From Candidatus Zipacnadia bacterium (GTDB taxonomy: Bacteria; Armatimonadota; Zipacnadia; Zipacnadales; Zipacnadaceae): a stretch of DNA of 33,742 nucleotides. The notes under the pieces are model-generated. The model saw only the letters and a program-made list of their open reading frames with translations. It made no database searches and was not told where the DNA came from. Within the stretch, counting starts at the first letter, position 1. The number at the start of each line of letters is the position of its first letter. Below, piece by piece: positions 25,548 through 33,742 of the stretch. The stretch covers positions 1-33,742 of the forward strand of contig JALGTU010000053.1 of assembly GCA_029821195.1 (NCBI GenBank), written 5' to 3'. The position numbers were made by a program, and so were the translations under genes.

Positions 25548-26294
25548 CTACCGCTTGCGCATCCGCCCGCGAGCGATTCTTTCGGCCTCCGCATGCTGGG
25601 CACGGGTATTGATGCCCATCACTTCCTCGCAATCCTCAGCGATAATCGCCCCGACAGGTCGGCCCTGGTTGATCAGCTCGGGGATGACGTCGGTCAGGTA
25701 GTATTCGTGCTGTACGTTGGTTGGCGTTATCTTCGGCAGCGCCGCGAACAGAGCCGACGCCTCGAAGCAGTAGATGCTCGTGTTGATCTCTGTAATCTGC
25801 CGGGTCTGCTCGTCGGCATCTTTGTGCTCGACGATCTCGCGCACCATGCCCTGCTGGTCGCGGACGATCCGACCATAGCCGGTAGGGTCAGGGCAAATAG
25901 TGGTCAGGATGGTTGCTGCGGCCTGGGTGGCGGCATGGTGCCGGGCCAGTTCGACAAATGTCTGCGGGCGAACCAGAGGGATATCGGCGCAGGTGACGAT
26001 GATATCTCCCTCATAGTCAGCCAGCACTGGCTGCGCGCACATTACGGCGTGGCCGGTGCCCTTGCGTTCGGCCTGGTGGGCGATCTGTACGCCAGTGCCG
26101 TCCAGTGTTGTGCGCATCTGCTCGGCTCCCGCCCCAATAACCACGACAATGGGGTCGGCACCAGCGGCCTGGGCTGCGTCAATGGCGTGGAGGACCAACG
26201 GCTTGCCGCACAGCGGCAGGAGCGCCTTGGGGCATTTCGACTTCAGCCGGGTACCTTCCCCGGCTGCCAGGATGATGCAGGCTGATGTTGACAT
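25548..26294 (-). CDS. Nucleotidyltransferase, GlmU N-terminal uridylyltransferase-like, no C-terminal acetyltransferase domain
   Basis: CIILAAGEGTRLKSKCPKALLPLCGKPL...QAERKGTGHAVMCAQPVL...IVTCADIPLVRPQT...YGRIVRD...EINTSIYCFEA...NVQHEYYLTDVI; stops after the nucleotidyltransferase domain. Confidence 0.88.
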   Translation of the reverse strand: MSTSACIILAAGEGTRLKSKCPKALLPLCGKPLVLHAIDAAQAAGADPIVVVIGAGAEQMRTTLDGTGVQIAHQAERKGTGHAVMCAQPVLADYEGDIIVTCADIPLVRPQTFVELARHHAATQAAATILTTICPDPTGYGRIVRDQQGMVREIVEHKDADEQTRQITEINTSIYCFEASALFAALPKITPTNVQHEYYLTDVIPELINQGRPVGAIIAEDCEEVMGINTRAQHAEAERIARGRMRKR

Positions 26295-26452
26295 GGGCAG
26301 TTGTTAGCCTCCGGGTTGGGGGTGATCGTGGCTATCAGTGTGGTCACCTTCACCCAGCGAGTAGCTTCACCGCGTAGCCGGCTTTGACCTTCTACGGTTG
26401 GGGAGAGGAGGACTGGGCACGTCGTCCGGCCGGGCTGGGACCAGGTCTATAG

Positions 26453-27241
26453 TTACAATCCGGGACCGGACTGAGCCGACCCGGCATAGAGTTTGGCCAG
26501 GGCAAAGAGCTGCTCGATATAGAGGTTGCCGACCACTACGCCCCAGCCGGTGCCTTTGCGCCACGCCACCATAGATAGCTGCGGTGTTGCGTCGAGGTAG
26601 AATAACTGGTCCGCGTCACGCACCTGGGTAAGGGTAGAGACGTCCAGGCTGTCGCAGGGCAGCACGAAGTAGGAGACTACAGCGCCGCGTGAGGCGTAGA
26701 CGGCCTGGCGGCCGTCGCACCACTGCGTCCGGATCGTCCGGGAGTGGCGGGGTTGCTGCCAGGCTACTTCGGTTGCAGCATTTTGGGCGCCACCGAACCG
26801 GCCGAGGTCCACCGTGCCCGACAGGATTTGGGCGGTCATGGTCCGATGGGCGTGGGCGAGGTTGCCCCAGCTCATAGCGGAGGGAGTAGCCATGTGCCGG
26901 AAGCCCAGGGCCAGGGCAACCAGCAGTACGCCGGCTGTCACCAGTGCTCCCAAGCGCCAGGCAGGCACCGGCCGGGGGCCGAGTGTGACGACCTTGTCTG
27001 CGACCGAGTCTATCTCGTCCAGTCGGCGGCGCACTCTCTTCCACAGCCCCGCCGGTACCTTTGTTGGTTCTTCATCGTAGCAGCCCACACATACCTTGAG
27101 CGCGTACAATTGCCCGATCCGTTGGCAACATGAATCGCAGGCCACGATGTGCTGCGCCAGCTCGCGTTGCTGACTGGCGGGCAGTTCGCCGTCAACCAGG
27201 GCCGACAGCTTCTCCAGTGTAATTGGGCACTGGTCAGACAT
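26453..27241 (-). CDS. Anti-sigma factor with N-terminal zinc-finger (zf-HC2-like) and one TM
   Basis: LSALVDGELPASQQRELAQHIVACDSCCQRI (HxxxCxxC), TM LGALVTAGVLLVALALGF, directly downstream of the ECF gene. Confidence 0.88.
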   Translation of the reverse strand: MSDQCPITLEKLSALVDGELPASQQRELAQHIVACDSCCQRIGQLYALKVCVGCYDEEPTKVPAGLWKRVRRRLDEIDSVADKVVTLGPRPVPAWRLGALVTAGVLLVALALGFRHMATPSAMSWGNLAHAHRTMTAQILSGTVDLGRFGGAQNAATEVAWQQPRHSRTIRTQWCDGRQAVYASRGAVVSYFVLPCDSLDVSTLTQVRDADQLFYLDATPQLSMVAWRKGTGWGVVVGNLYIEQLFALAKLYAGSAQSGPGL

Positions 27242-27253
27242 ATTCCCCGGACC

Positions 27254-27847
27254 TCACAGGTAGCCGTGCTTTTCGGCGTACTCTTTGAGATGAGCGGCCA
27301 GTATCCGCCGGCCGCGGCAGATGCGACTGCGCACGGTGCCCAGCGGCACCTTCAGCACCTCGGAGACTTCTCGGTAACTGAGTCCCAGGATATCACAGAG
27401 TATAATTGCGCTGCGAAACTCTTCCGGCACTTGGTCGAGCGCCTCCTGAACCGGCTCATCAAGCTGCTGATTGAGGACCGTTGCTTCAGGCGCAGGCTCA
27501 TCAGACTTGTGCCAGGGGCGCGGCGGGCTATCCTCGCCCTGGTCGGCTTCCCAGCTTATCGTCCTGGGCTGGCGCAGTTCCTTGCGCACCTGGCTGATGT
27601 GCGTGGTGGTAACTACCTTGAGCATCCACGCCCGGAAATTAGTGCCTGGCTCGAACTGGTCAAAGGATATGTATGCCTTGATCAGCGCTTCCTGAGCTAC
27701 ATCTTCGGCATCGCTCAGAGTGTTAGTGAGCCGTCGGGCGGCATTGAAGATGTCCCGCTGGTGCCGGCGTGCCAGCCGCTCGAATTCCCGCCTCCGGTTG
27801 CCACGTGGTTGTCTACGGTCGAGTACGCCCAATGACACTCTCTCCAC
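27254..27847 (-). CDS. ECF-type RNA polymerase sigma factor
   Basis: FNAARRLTNTLSDAEDVAQEALIKAYISFDQFEPGTNFRAWMLKVVTT...EFRSAIILCDILGLSYREVSEVLKVPLGTVRSRICRGRRIL. Confidence 0.95.
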   Translation of the reverse strand: MERVSLGVLDRRQPRGNRRREFERLARRHQRDIFNAARRLTNTLSDAEDVAQEALIKAYISFDQFEPGTNFRAWMLKVVTTTHISQVRKELRQPRTISWEADQGEDSPPRPWHKSDEPAPEATVLNQQLDEPVQEALDQVPEEFRSAIILCDILGLSYREVSEVLKVPLGTVRSRICRGRRILAAHLKEYAEKHGYL

Positions 27848-27884
27848 CGGCCCGGCGGCAATGCACAGCCGGTTTCCGTATCTA

Positions 27885-27913
27885 GAAACGCTGCAGCATC
27901 ACTGGATAGTTCC
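27885..27913 (-). promoter_or_regulatory. Possible ECF-type autoregulatory promoter
   Basis: Minus strand GGAACT-N17-CGTTTC upstream of the ECF gene; motif class only, no genome-wide support. Confidence 0.35.
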
Positions 27914-27984
27914 CAGCCGGGCCAGAGTAATCGGCAAGTTATTACTACGACGAATTCGATGGCCAGTGCTCCGCCGGGCTGGTC

Positions 27985-28659
27985 CTAATTCTTAGCCCAG
28001 CGCTGGATTAACGCGCGGAACGGCTCGCGTATCCGCCGGAAGATCCGCTCGCCCAGGCTGCGTCGTTCGAGGAATTCTCGCTCCTGCTCGGTGAGTTGGT
28101 GGGGGGCGATTACGCGCTTGAGCTTGTAGACACCGCGCCAGTCATCATCGCATAGCGCAGGGAATAGCAGCGCCGCCAGGGGATTGGAGCCGGTCATAAT
28201 AGCGCTGGTAAAGTCAACGATTACCGGCCGACCGTCATCGGCGATGAGTATGTTGTTCAGATTGTGCAGGTCGCTATGGGCAATGCCCCGGCGGTGCAGG
28301 GTCTCGACAAGCTGAGAGAGCAGCTCAAAAAATCCGGGAGGAATCTCGTCCGGGCCGATTTCGGTGATGCTCCTGGCCGGTACATGCTGAATAATCAGCG
28401 CATACGGGTCGAGGGTGCCATAGTAGCGTGGTATGCCCAACAGGCCGTCCAGCCGTTCATAGGCGGCCTTCTCGCGGTAGATGAGGAAGCGGCCCAGCAC
28501 GCGGCCGAATAGCGATTTGCCGCTGTGGTAGTCTTTCACCACCAGGTCGCTGCCGTTCAGAGATATCCATTTTACCTCCGGCCGGGCCTGGCGTGCCGCC
28601 CGTACCACCTCGGTAGTATGGTCGGCTAGGTTTTGGCGGCTCAGTCCCTGCACACTCAT
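27985..28659 (-). CDS. Protein-kinase-fold (RIO/Kdo-kinase-like) protein
   Basis: GSDLVVKDY, HRRGIAHSDLHNLNNILIADDGRPVIVDFTSA (HxDLHxxN and DFx motifs). Confidence 0.8.
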   Translation of the reverse strand: MSVQGLSRQNLADHTTEVVRAARQARPEVKWISLNGSDLVVKDYHSGKSLFGRVLGRFLIYREKAAYERLDGLLGIPRYYGTLDPYALIIQHVPARSITEIGPDEIPPGFFELLSQLVETLHRRGIAHSDLHNLNNILIADDGRPVIVDFTSAIMTGSNPLAALLFPALCDDDWRGVYKLKRVIAPHQLTEQEREFLERRSLGERIFRRIREPFRALIQRWAKN

Positions 28660-28755
28660 TATTCTGGGTTGGCAGTCAGAATTGGTTTGCCCACCGGACA
28701 GATCAAGTCCCCTCCGGTTCCGGGGTATCCAGGCCAGCAGGAATGTGGCCGGCCT

Positions 28756-29580
28756 CTACTCCCCTTGAATTAGGCTTTGCAGGTAGGCCAGGTCAGCGGC
28801 AAGCGCCCCCCGTTTCTCGTCGCCTTCGGCCCAGGAGAACTCTACCGCTATGCACCCATTATACCCTACCTTCTTGAGCTGTCGGACCAGCGGCGCGTAA
28901 TCTATTGCGCCCTCGGAGAGTGCTACGCGCTCGATCTCGCCTTCGCTAGTCATCGTTCTGTAATTCTGCGCGTGCATGTGGGCGATATAGGGCAGGACCA
29001 TCTGCATCCGCTCAAGAGGGGTTTCTTTTTCGGTATGCGTGGCTACCTGGTAGTTGAGGCGGAAATTGTCGGAGTCCACCTCTTCCGCGAGGCGCTGGGC
29101 GGTCGGGGCGGTGTCGGCTAGCGTTCCCCCGTGCATCTCCGCGACGAAGGTGATGCCCAGCTTCGCCGCCTGCTCACAAGCCTCCTGGATGTCCTGAACG
29201 GTTGTTTTCCAGACTGTTTCATTGGCCTTGGCCGACCCCACATCCGAGGCCCATACGCGCACCAGGGGAGTACCCAGACAGCGCGCTGTATGCAGGGCAT
29301 CCTGCAGTTGGATCTTGTCCTCAATGCGCTCGTTGGTAGTCCCGAAGCGCAGATAGGAGCCCAGCACCGGCGTGGTCAGGCCGCGTTGCTCGGTCATCCG
29401 GCGGACGGCGTGCACGCGGTTCTCATCGAACTGCTCGGAGATGTGCGGCTCACGGCCCCACACCTCTACTCCAGCAAAGCCGAGGTCGGCTGCGACATCC
29501 AGCACATAATCCAGCAGCCGGTCGCGGTAGGCGATTGTGCACAGGATTACTTTAATGTCGCTGCTTTGCCCCGAAGCCAT
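28756..29580 (-). CDS. Sugar phosphate isomerase/epimerase (TIM barrel)
   Basis: VAADLGFAGVEVWGREPHISEQ...ITFVAEMHGGTLADTAPTAQRLAEEV...NGCIAVEFSWAEGDEKRGALAADLAYLQSL. Confidence 0.85.
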   Translation of the reverse strand: MASGQSSDIKVILCTIAYRDRLLDYVLDVAADLGFAGVEVWGREPHISEQFDENRVHAVRRMTEQRGLTTPVLGSYLRFGTTNERIEDKIQLQDALHTARCLGTPLVRVWASDVGSAKANETVWKTTVQDIQEACEQAAKLGITFVAEMHGGTLADTAPTAQRLAEEVDSDNFRLNYQVATHTEKETPLERMQMVLPYIAHMHAQNYRTMTSEGEIERVALSEGAIDYAPLVRQLKKVGYNGCIAVEFSWAEGDEKRGALAADLAYLQSLIQGE

Positions 29581-29632
29581 TGGCTACCCACACTCTCTGC
29601 GCCCAGGGAGGGACTTACTGGGCTGATTACTA

Positions 29633-30661
29633 TTATCCTATCTCTACCGGCTCGGCGCGGTCAACCGATTCGTGAATGGCCGCCACGATTTCGATATTGT
29701 GCACCGCTTCTTCCAGCGAGACCAAGGGCGTCTCGCCCACGAGCAGGCAGTGGGCGAAGTGCCGGATACTCTCAATAGCGAACCCGCGCGGTACCCCGTG
29801 TGAGTCCACCACGACTAGCGGGTTAGGCCACTCGGCCACCTCGTGAGTGTACTTCTGCGAGCTGAGGTTGTGACTGCAATCGGCGTACATCGTCCCTGCC
29901 GACCCGACCAGCTCGACTTGAAAGTCAATAACCGCAGGCATAGCATCGCCCAAAATCCAGCAGTTGTCAAGGTGAACTACCGCGCCACTGCTGAATTCGA
30001 GGATGCTGTGGAAGAAGTCAGGCGTGTTCAGTCCCATCCCCGTCAAGACCCCGCTGCGGGCCACGGCGTAGACCCGGGTGACCCTATCCTCAAGCAGCCA
30101 GCAGGCCAGGTCGCTGACGTGCGAGCCCAGCCACCACGCCACCGTGGTCTGCCCGCCCCAACTGAGCAGCTCGGTCGGCACCCACAGGCGATTGCTCAAC
30201 CGGAACGAGGCCATCTTGACTTCGCCGAGTTCGCCGGCGTCAATGGCTGCCTTCATCGCGATGATGGTGGGATTCCAACGATTGTGGAAGTCCAGCATAA
30301 AGGTGACCCCGGCGTCGCGTACGGCATCAGCAATATCCAGCGCCTCATCGAGGCTGGTGGCCATCGGTTTCTCCAGCAGGATGTGTTTGCCGGCCCGGGC
30401 TGCGGCTACCGCGATATCGTGGTGGAGGAAATCCGGGGTGACCACCGATACCGCCTCAATATCGTCCTGCGCCAGCAGCTCCTGGTAGTCGGTAGTCGCG
30501 AACTGGATCCCATATTGCTTAGCACGCTCATCCAGTAGCTCTTCATTCATATCGCATATCCCGGCGATGCGCACTCCGGGCTCATCGGTGTAGGTCTTTA
30601 GATGCCACTCGCCCCAGGTGCCCAACCCGATCACGCCCACTCCGAGTTTTTGCTGTGCCAT
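29633..30661 (-). CDS. Gfo/Idh/MocA family oxidoreductase
   Basis: KLGVGVIGLGTWGEWHLKTYTDEPGVRIAGICDMNEE...DIEAVSVVTPDFLHHDIAVAAARAGKHILLEKPMATSLDEA. Confidence 0.94.
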   Translation of the reverse strand: MAQQKLGVGVIGLGTWGEWHLKTYTDEPGVRIAGICDMNEELLDERAKQYGIQFATTDYQELLAQDDIEAVSVVTPDFLHHDIAVAAARAGKHILLEKPMATSLDEALDIADAVRDAGVTFMLDFHNRWNPTIIAMKAAIDAGELGEVKMASFRLSNRLWVPTELLSWGGQTTVAWWLGSHVSDLACWLLEDRVTRVYAVARSGVLTGMGLNTPDFFHSILEFSSGAVVHLDNCWILGDAMPAVIDFQVELVGSAGTMYADCSHNLSSQKYTHEVAEWPNPLVVVDSHGVPRGFAIESIRHFAHCLLVGETPLVSLEEAVHNIEIVAAIHESVDRAEPVEIG

Positions 30662-30729
30662 GCTAGTCGCCTCCCGTAGAATTACTCGTTGGTCAGGCCA
30701 TCGCGCTCGACAACCACACCACTCTTGCG

Positions 30730-30759
30730 ATTATAAAGGGTTCGTTGCCGGCTTGTCAA
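30730..30759 (-). promoter_or_regulatory. Consensus sigma70-type promoter for the Gfo/Idh-epimerase pair
   Basis: Minus strand TTGACA-N18-TATAAT, 69 nt upstream of ATG 30661. Confidence 0.75.
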
Positions 30760-30876
30760 CGGGTTGGGGCAGCCGGCGGCGCACCCTGGGGGAAAGCTGG
30801 CCGAAAACTGAGGGAGGGGGGAGGGTCAACTTCTGCCGATACCTGCTGCTGGCGACGCGTGGATCGTCCGTCAGCG

Positions 30877-31845
30877 CTAGGGTGGGAACGGAGGCCCTTC
30901 AGCGGTGGTAAAGGTGAAGGGGCTGCTGTAAATCCAGCCGGTACGGTACTGGCCGTTGATGTAGCAGATCGGTTGCGCTTCGCCGAGCTTCCGGCTGCCT
31001 ACGACCCACCAGTATCTCGTGCTGCCGGCGAGGGCGGAGCTGACAGCTCGATGGGTAAGGACTGTCCCGGCACTCGAGTAGATGGTCTGGCTCTGGTACA
31101 CCGCGGGCCTGCTCAGGAGCGGATTGTTGTAGACTTCCACCTGGTACTGGTCGGCGCCGGCCGAAGTCACCCATTCGAAGGTTAGGTCCGTGGGATTAAC
31201 CGATGTGCTGCCATTAAATGGCGAGATGAGCGCCGGCGAAACGAAGTAGGTGACCGGCCCGATGGCCTGACTGGGTTCGCCGAGGGCATCGAGTGGCTCA
31301 ACCTGGAACTCGGGATCTACCTGGGCCGGCGAGGCCGTCGGCACAACCGGGCGGATGGGGTCTACGACGCGGCGCAACTTGTAGAAGTAAGTCTCGCCCG
31401 GGACTAACGGCGGATCGTTGTATGTAATCTGCACCTGGCCGTCTGCCATGTCACCGCTATAGTCCCGAAAGCTGAAGGAGGTGTTGAAGGGAACGCCGTA
31501 GCGCGCGCTGGGATCATCTTCGTAGGAGTCAAGCCGCGCCGCGCTGGTCGCGCCGACGATATTCTCTGGTTCGGCCAGCAGGCTTGAGGTCGCCCGATAG
31601 AACAACCAGGCATGAATCTGGTCTGTCGTCGGCAGAGAGCTGCGCGTCACATTGACTCTGATGAAGGGCGTCCCGCCAGGCTGGGTCTGCCCCACTTGTG
31701 CGGGAGCCGGCGGAGAATCGTCGAAAGGCGAACCCGAAGTCCCCTCACCGCTACCGCACCCGGCCAGCGAGGCCAAACTCGCCACCATTGCTGCCAGCAC
31801 CATTGCCGGTGCAATTACTGGGCAAAGCCGTCTGGTGCTGCTCAT
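30877..31845 (-). CDS. Secreted lipoprotein, FnIII/Ig-like fold likely
   Basis: Lipobox LASLAGC; SPFNGSTSVNPTDLTFEWVTSAGADQYQVEVYNNPLLS; start overlaps the upstream stop by ATGA. Confidence 0.65.
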   Translation of the reverse strand: MSSTRRLCPVIAPAMVLAAMVASLASLAGCGSGEGTSGSPFDDSPPAPAQVGQTQPGGTPFIRVNVTRSSLPTTDQIHAWLFYRATSSLLAEPENIVGATSAARLDSYEDDPSARYGVPFNTSFSFRDYSGDMADGQVQITYNDPPLVPGETYFYKLRRVVDPIRPVVPTASPAQVDPEFQVEPLDALGEPSQAIGPVTYFVSPALISPFNGSTSVNPTDLTFEWVTSAGADQYQVEVYNNPLLSRPAVYQSQTIYSSAGTVLTHRAVSSALAGSTRYWWVVGSRKLGEAQPICYINGQYRTGWIYSSPFTFTTAEGPPFPP

Positions 31846-33742
31846 TCTGCGCTACCTCCTTGCTCGACCTGGGGCGGGGGCGTGCGCCAGGTCAGCCGCT
31901 CGCTGAGCTGCCAGTTCATATCAAAGAAGCCTGCACAGCGGTAGAGATTGGCATTGTCGTAGTCGTACTCGTCGGCGGCGAAGATGATGAAGTCGGGCAG
32001 CAGGTCGAACTTGTGGTTGATCGGCAGGCGTTGGCCGTAGTACTCGCCCGAGTAGACCGCGACATAGCGGTCTGGCGCGGCGGGGTTGGGGTAACACATC
32101 ACCAGACCCAGCCTATCACCCTCATAGGTTTCATCGCCTACCGTGTAGTAGTGATCGCCGATGCTGATTGGAAGCAGGTCAGCAATCTGCGCCAGCACGG
32201 AGTTGGTCTGGGGCGTGCCAAAGAGGACCAGGTTATCCTGTTTCATCATCTCTTGGGTTACGGCAGTGTCATCAGCAATGCGTGGCCAGCCGTCGCCGAA
32301 CGCCTGCCACTCTTCCGCCCAGCGCTGCACTTGCGCGTTGATGCGCGCGCACTGCTCTTTATTGCCCGTGGTGCCCCGGACGACGATGAAGGCTGTGTCA
32401 AAGACCTCCTCAACCGGCCCGCAGAGGCCCTTGCGCTTGCGTAAACCCAGGTCGTAGACGACCGCATCTTCCACCCAGATGTGCAGGCCACGTTTGTCTT
32501 TTCTTAGGCCAGCAGGTCGGTGCTTGTTAACTATGACGCCGATCTCCGCGTCCTTGTTCAACGGGGAGTGTTGTGTGTCCACCGTCAGGCAGCGGACGTT
32601 CTTAGTGCGCAGGCGTAGCTTGTCGCCGCTGGTGGTGATGATCGCGCTGACCTCCGCCGGCTCGCCCCATCTTTCGAAGCCCTCGATGGTCAGCCAGAAT
32701 GCCTGATTGTACTCCAGGCTCCAGGTCTTGAAGCTGACGCGACGAGGGGAGGGCGGGGGCTTCTGCTGCGCCAGCCATTCGATTGAGCGACGCGTCACGG
32801 CCGGGTCCAGGTATACGTAATGACTGCCATTTGGTATTTCATAGTAGCTGAGCGGCAGCGCGAGTCGCTTAGCCGATGCCACCATCAGTTGCGACTGTTC
32901 GGCGGGAATAAGCGTGTCCGCAGCGCCGTGCTGGACGAATACTGACTGGCCGCGCAGGTTAACCACCTGGTCGAGGGCGTTATCCCATTCTACCAGCCAG
33001 CGCTTGAAACCTGGCGCTTGCTCACGCGGCCAGCCCCACCAGCGGAACATATCGGTATGCCCACTGATCGGCGCGACTGCGGCAAACCGGCCGGGGTGGC
33101 GCAGCGCCAGATTCCACGCGCCCATCCCGCCCATCGAAACGCCCATCATGTAGACGCGCTGTTCGTCCACACTGTAATTGTTTTGTACCTCACTTATCGC
33201 GCGCAGTACGTCAACTTCTCCGATGCCCTGGAAGTCGGTGTTACGCCGTCCGTACGGCACCAGAAGCATACAGCCAGCGTGGTCCGCCGCTCGGAAGACG
33301 TCCTCTGAGGGGATCCACGGGTCGAGCACGGTGATGCTGGGCACGTACCCGTGCAGGAAGACGATCAGCGGCCACGCTCTGTGGGCAGTGTAGTTATGTG
33401 GCAGATACAAGTAATATGGCTGAGCGCTGCCGTCATTGGCGGCAACGTAAGCCAGTTCGGTCAAGGCGCCCGGCCGAGCGTGGAATGTTTGTCCTGCGGC
33501 CAGCCGCTTCAGAGCAGCACGACCGGCTGCCAGGCACTCCGTCGCGGCCGAAGCCAAGTAGCCTGACGCCAGTGCCTCTTCGGCCTTCTTCAGTTGCAGC
33601 CGGGCCAGGGGAGAGTTGGTCCGATACGCCGGGCAGGTCGGATTACCGTACGCTGCCTCTGTTATCTGGATTTCGCGCTCGAAGCGGGCGAGGTCGTCAG
33701 GCGTGATGCTTGTGCTGGCCTGCGCGGCGGCGGGGCCAGCGG
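31842..33742 (-). CDS. PHB-depolymerase/prolyl-oligopeptidase-like alpha/beta hydrolase with C-terminal domain (5' end beyond window)
   Basis: PYYLYLPHNYTAHRAWPLIVFLHGY...RVYMMGVSMGGMGAWNLALRHPGRFAAVAPISG...VFVQHGAADTLIPAEQSQ. The track start at 33557 is a TTG; the frame stays open to the edge (AGPAAAQASTSITPDDLARFEREIQITEAAYGNP...). Confidence 0.85.
   Translation of the reverse strand, partial: AGPAAAQASTSITPDDLARFEREIQITEAAYGNPTCPAYRTNSPLARLQLKKAEEALASGYLASAATECLAAGRAALKRLAAGQTFHARPGALTELAYVAANDGSAQPYYLYLPHNYTAHRAWPLIVFLHGYVPSITVLDPWIPSEDVFRAADHAGCMLLVPYGRRNTDFQGIGEVDVLRAISEVQNNYSVDEQRVYMMGVSMGGMGAWNLALRHPGRFAAVAPISGHTDMFRWWGWPREQAPGFKRWLVEWDNALDQVVNLRGQSVFVQHGAADTLIPAEQSQLMVASAKRLALPLSYYEIPNGSHYVYLDPAVTRRSIEWLAQQKPPPSPRRVSFKTWSLEYNQAFWLTIEGFERWGEPAEVSAIITTSGDKLRLRTKNVRCLTVDTQHSPLNKDAEIGVIVNKHRPAGLRKDKRGLHIWVEDAVVYDLGLRKRKGLCGPVEEVFDTAFIVVRGTTGNKEQCARINAQVQRWAEEWQAFGDGWPRIADDTAVTQEMMKQDNLVLFGTPQTNSVLAQIADLLPISIGDHYYTVGDETYEGDRLGLVMCYPNPAAPDRYVAVYSGEYYGQRLPINHKFDLLPDFIIFAADEYDYDNANLYRCAGFFDMNWQLSERLTWRTPPPQVEQGGSAE

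Noticed and set aside
24948-26285. 445-aa plus-strand ORF
   Set aside because: Antisense shadow of the GspF/PilC and GlmU-like genes, whose families are clearly recognisable; the plus translation has no family-like motifs.
1-33742. CRISPR array, prophage, transposon, toxin-antitoxin or defence island
   Set aside because: Looked for regular direct repeats, transposase/integrase motifs and known defence domains; none seen in either strand's translations.

Overview
A 33.7 kb, GC-rich bacterial chromosomal segment that looks like a diderm environmental or MAG lineage. Almost all genes are on the minus strand and most are housekeeping or cell-envelope functions. I see no CRISPR array, transposase, integrase, phage module, rRNA, or recognisable defence system. 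Confidently read features: a tmRNA (ssrA) with tag ANNQVALAA; rpsT (S20); panC-panD-nadC; rdgB; nadC; TldD; FemAB; GT9; an AMIN/Amidase_3 amidase; an ECF sigma/anti-sigma pair; an S8 peptidase; an ADP-ribosylglycohydrolase; Gfo/Idh/MocA plus a TIM-barrel epimerase; and several envelope proteins. Three items most deserve a second look. (1) RNase PH (rph) has lost an internal C-terminal segment out of frame, so it now reads through into a downstream aldo/keto reductase; the old C-terminal tail (TLGRKSLAEVFAKQKEVLADLTT*) is still readable in another frame. (2) A probable independent, structured ncRNA of about 215 nt lies between a methyltransferase gene and rpsT. It has a perfect TTGACA-N17-TATAAT extended -10 promoter, a 16-bp perfect palindrome over the start site, and a 16-bp terminator-like hairpin. 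(3) A 24-bp inverted repeat directly abuts the CCA end of tmRNA. I found no clear novel multi-gene system. The closest candidate is a 10-gene envelope operon that unexpectedly carries TldD without TldE and a stand-alone PqqD domain. All product names come from reading translations by eye; no homology search was run.
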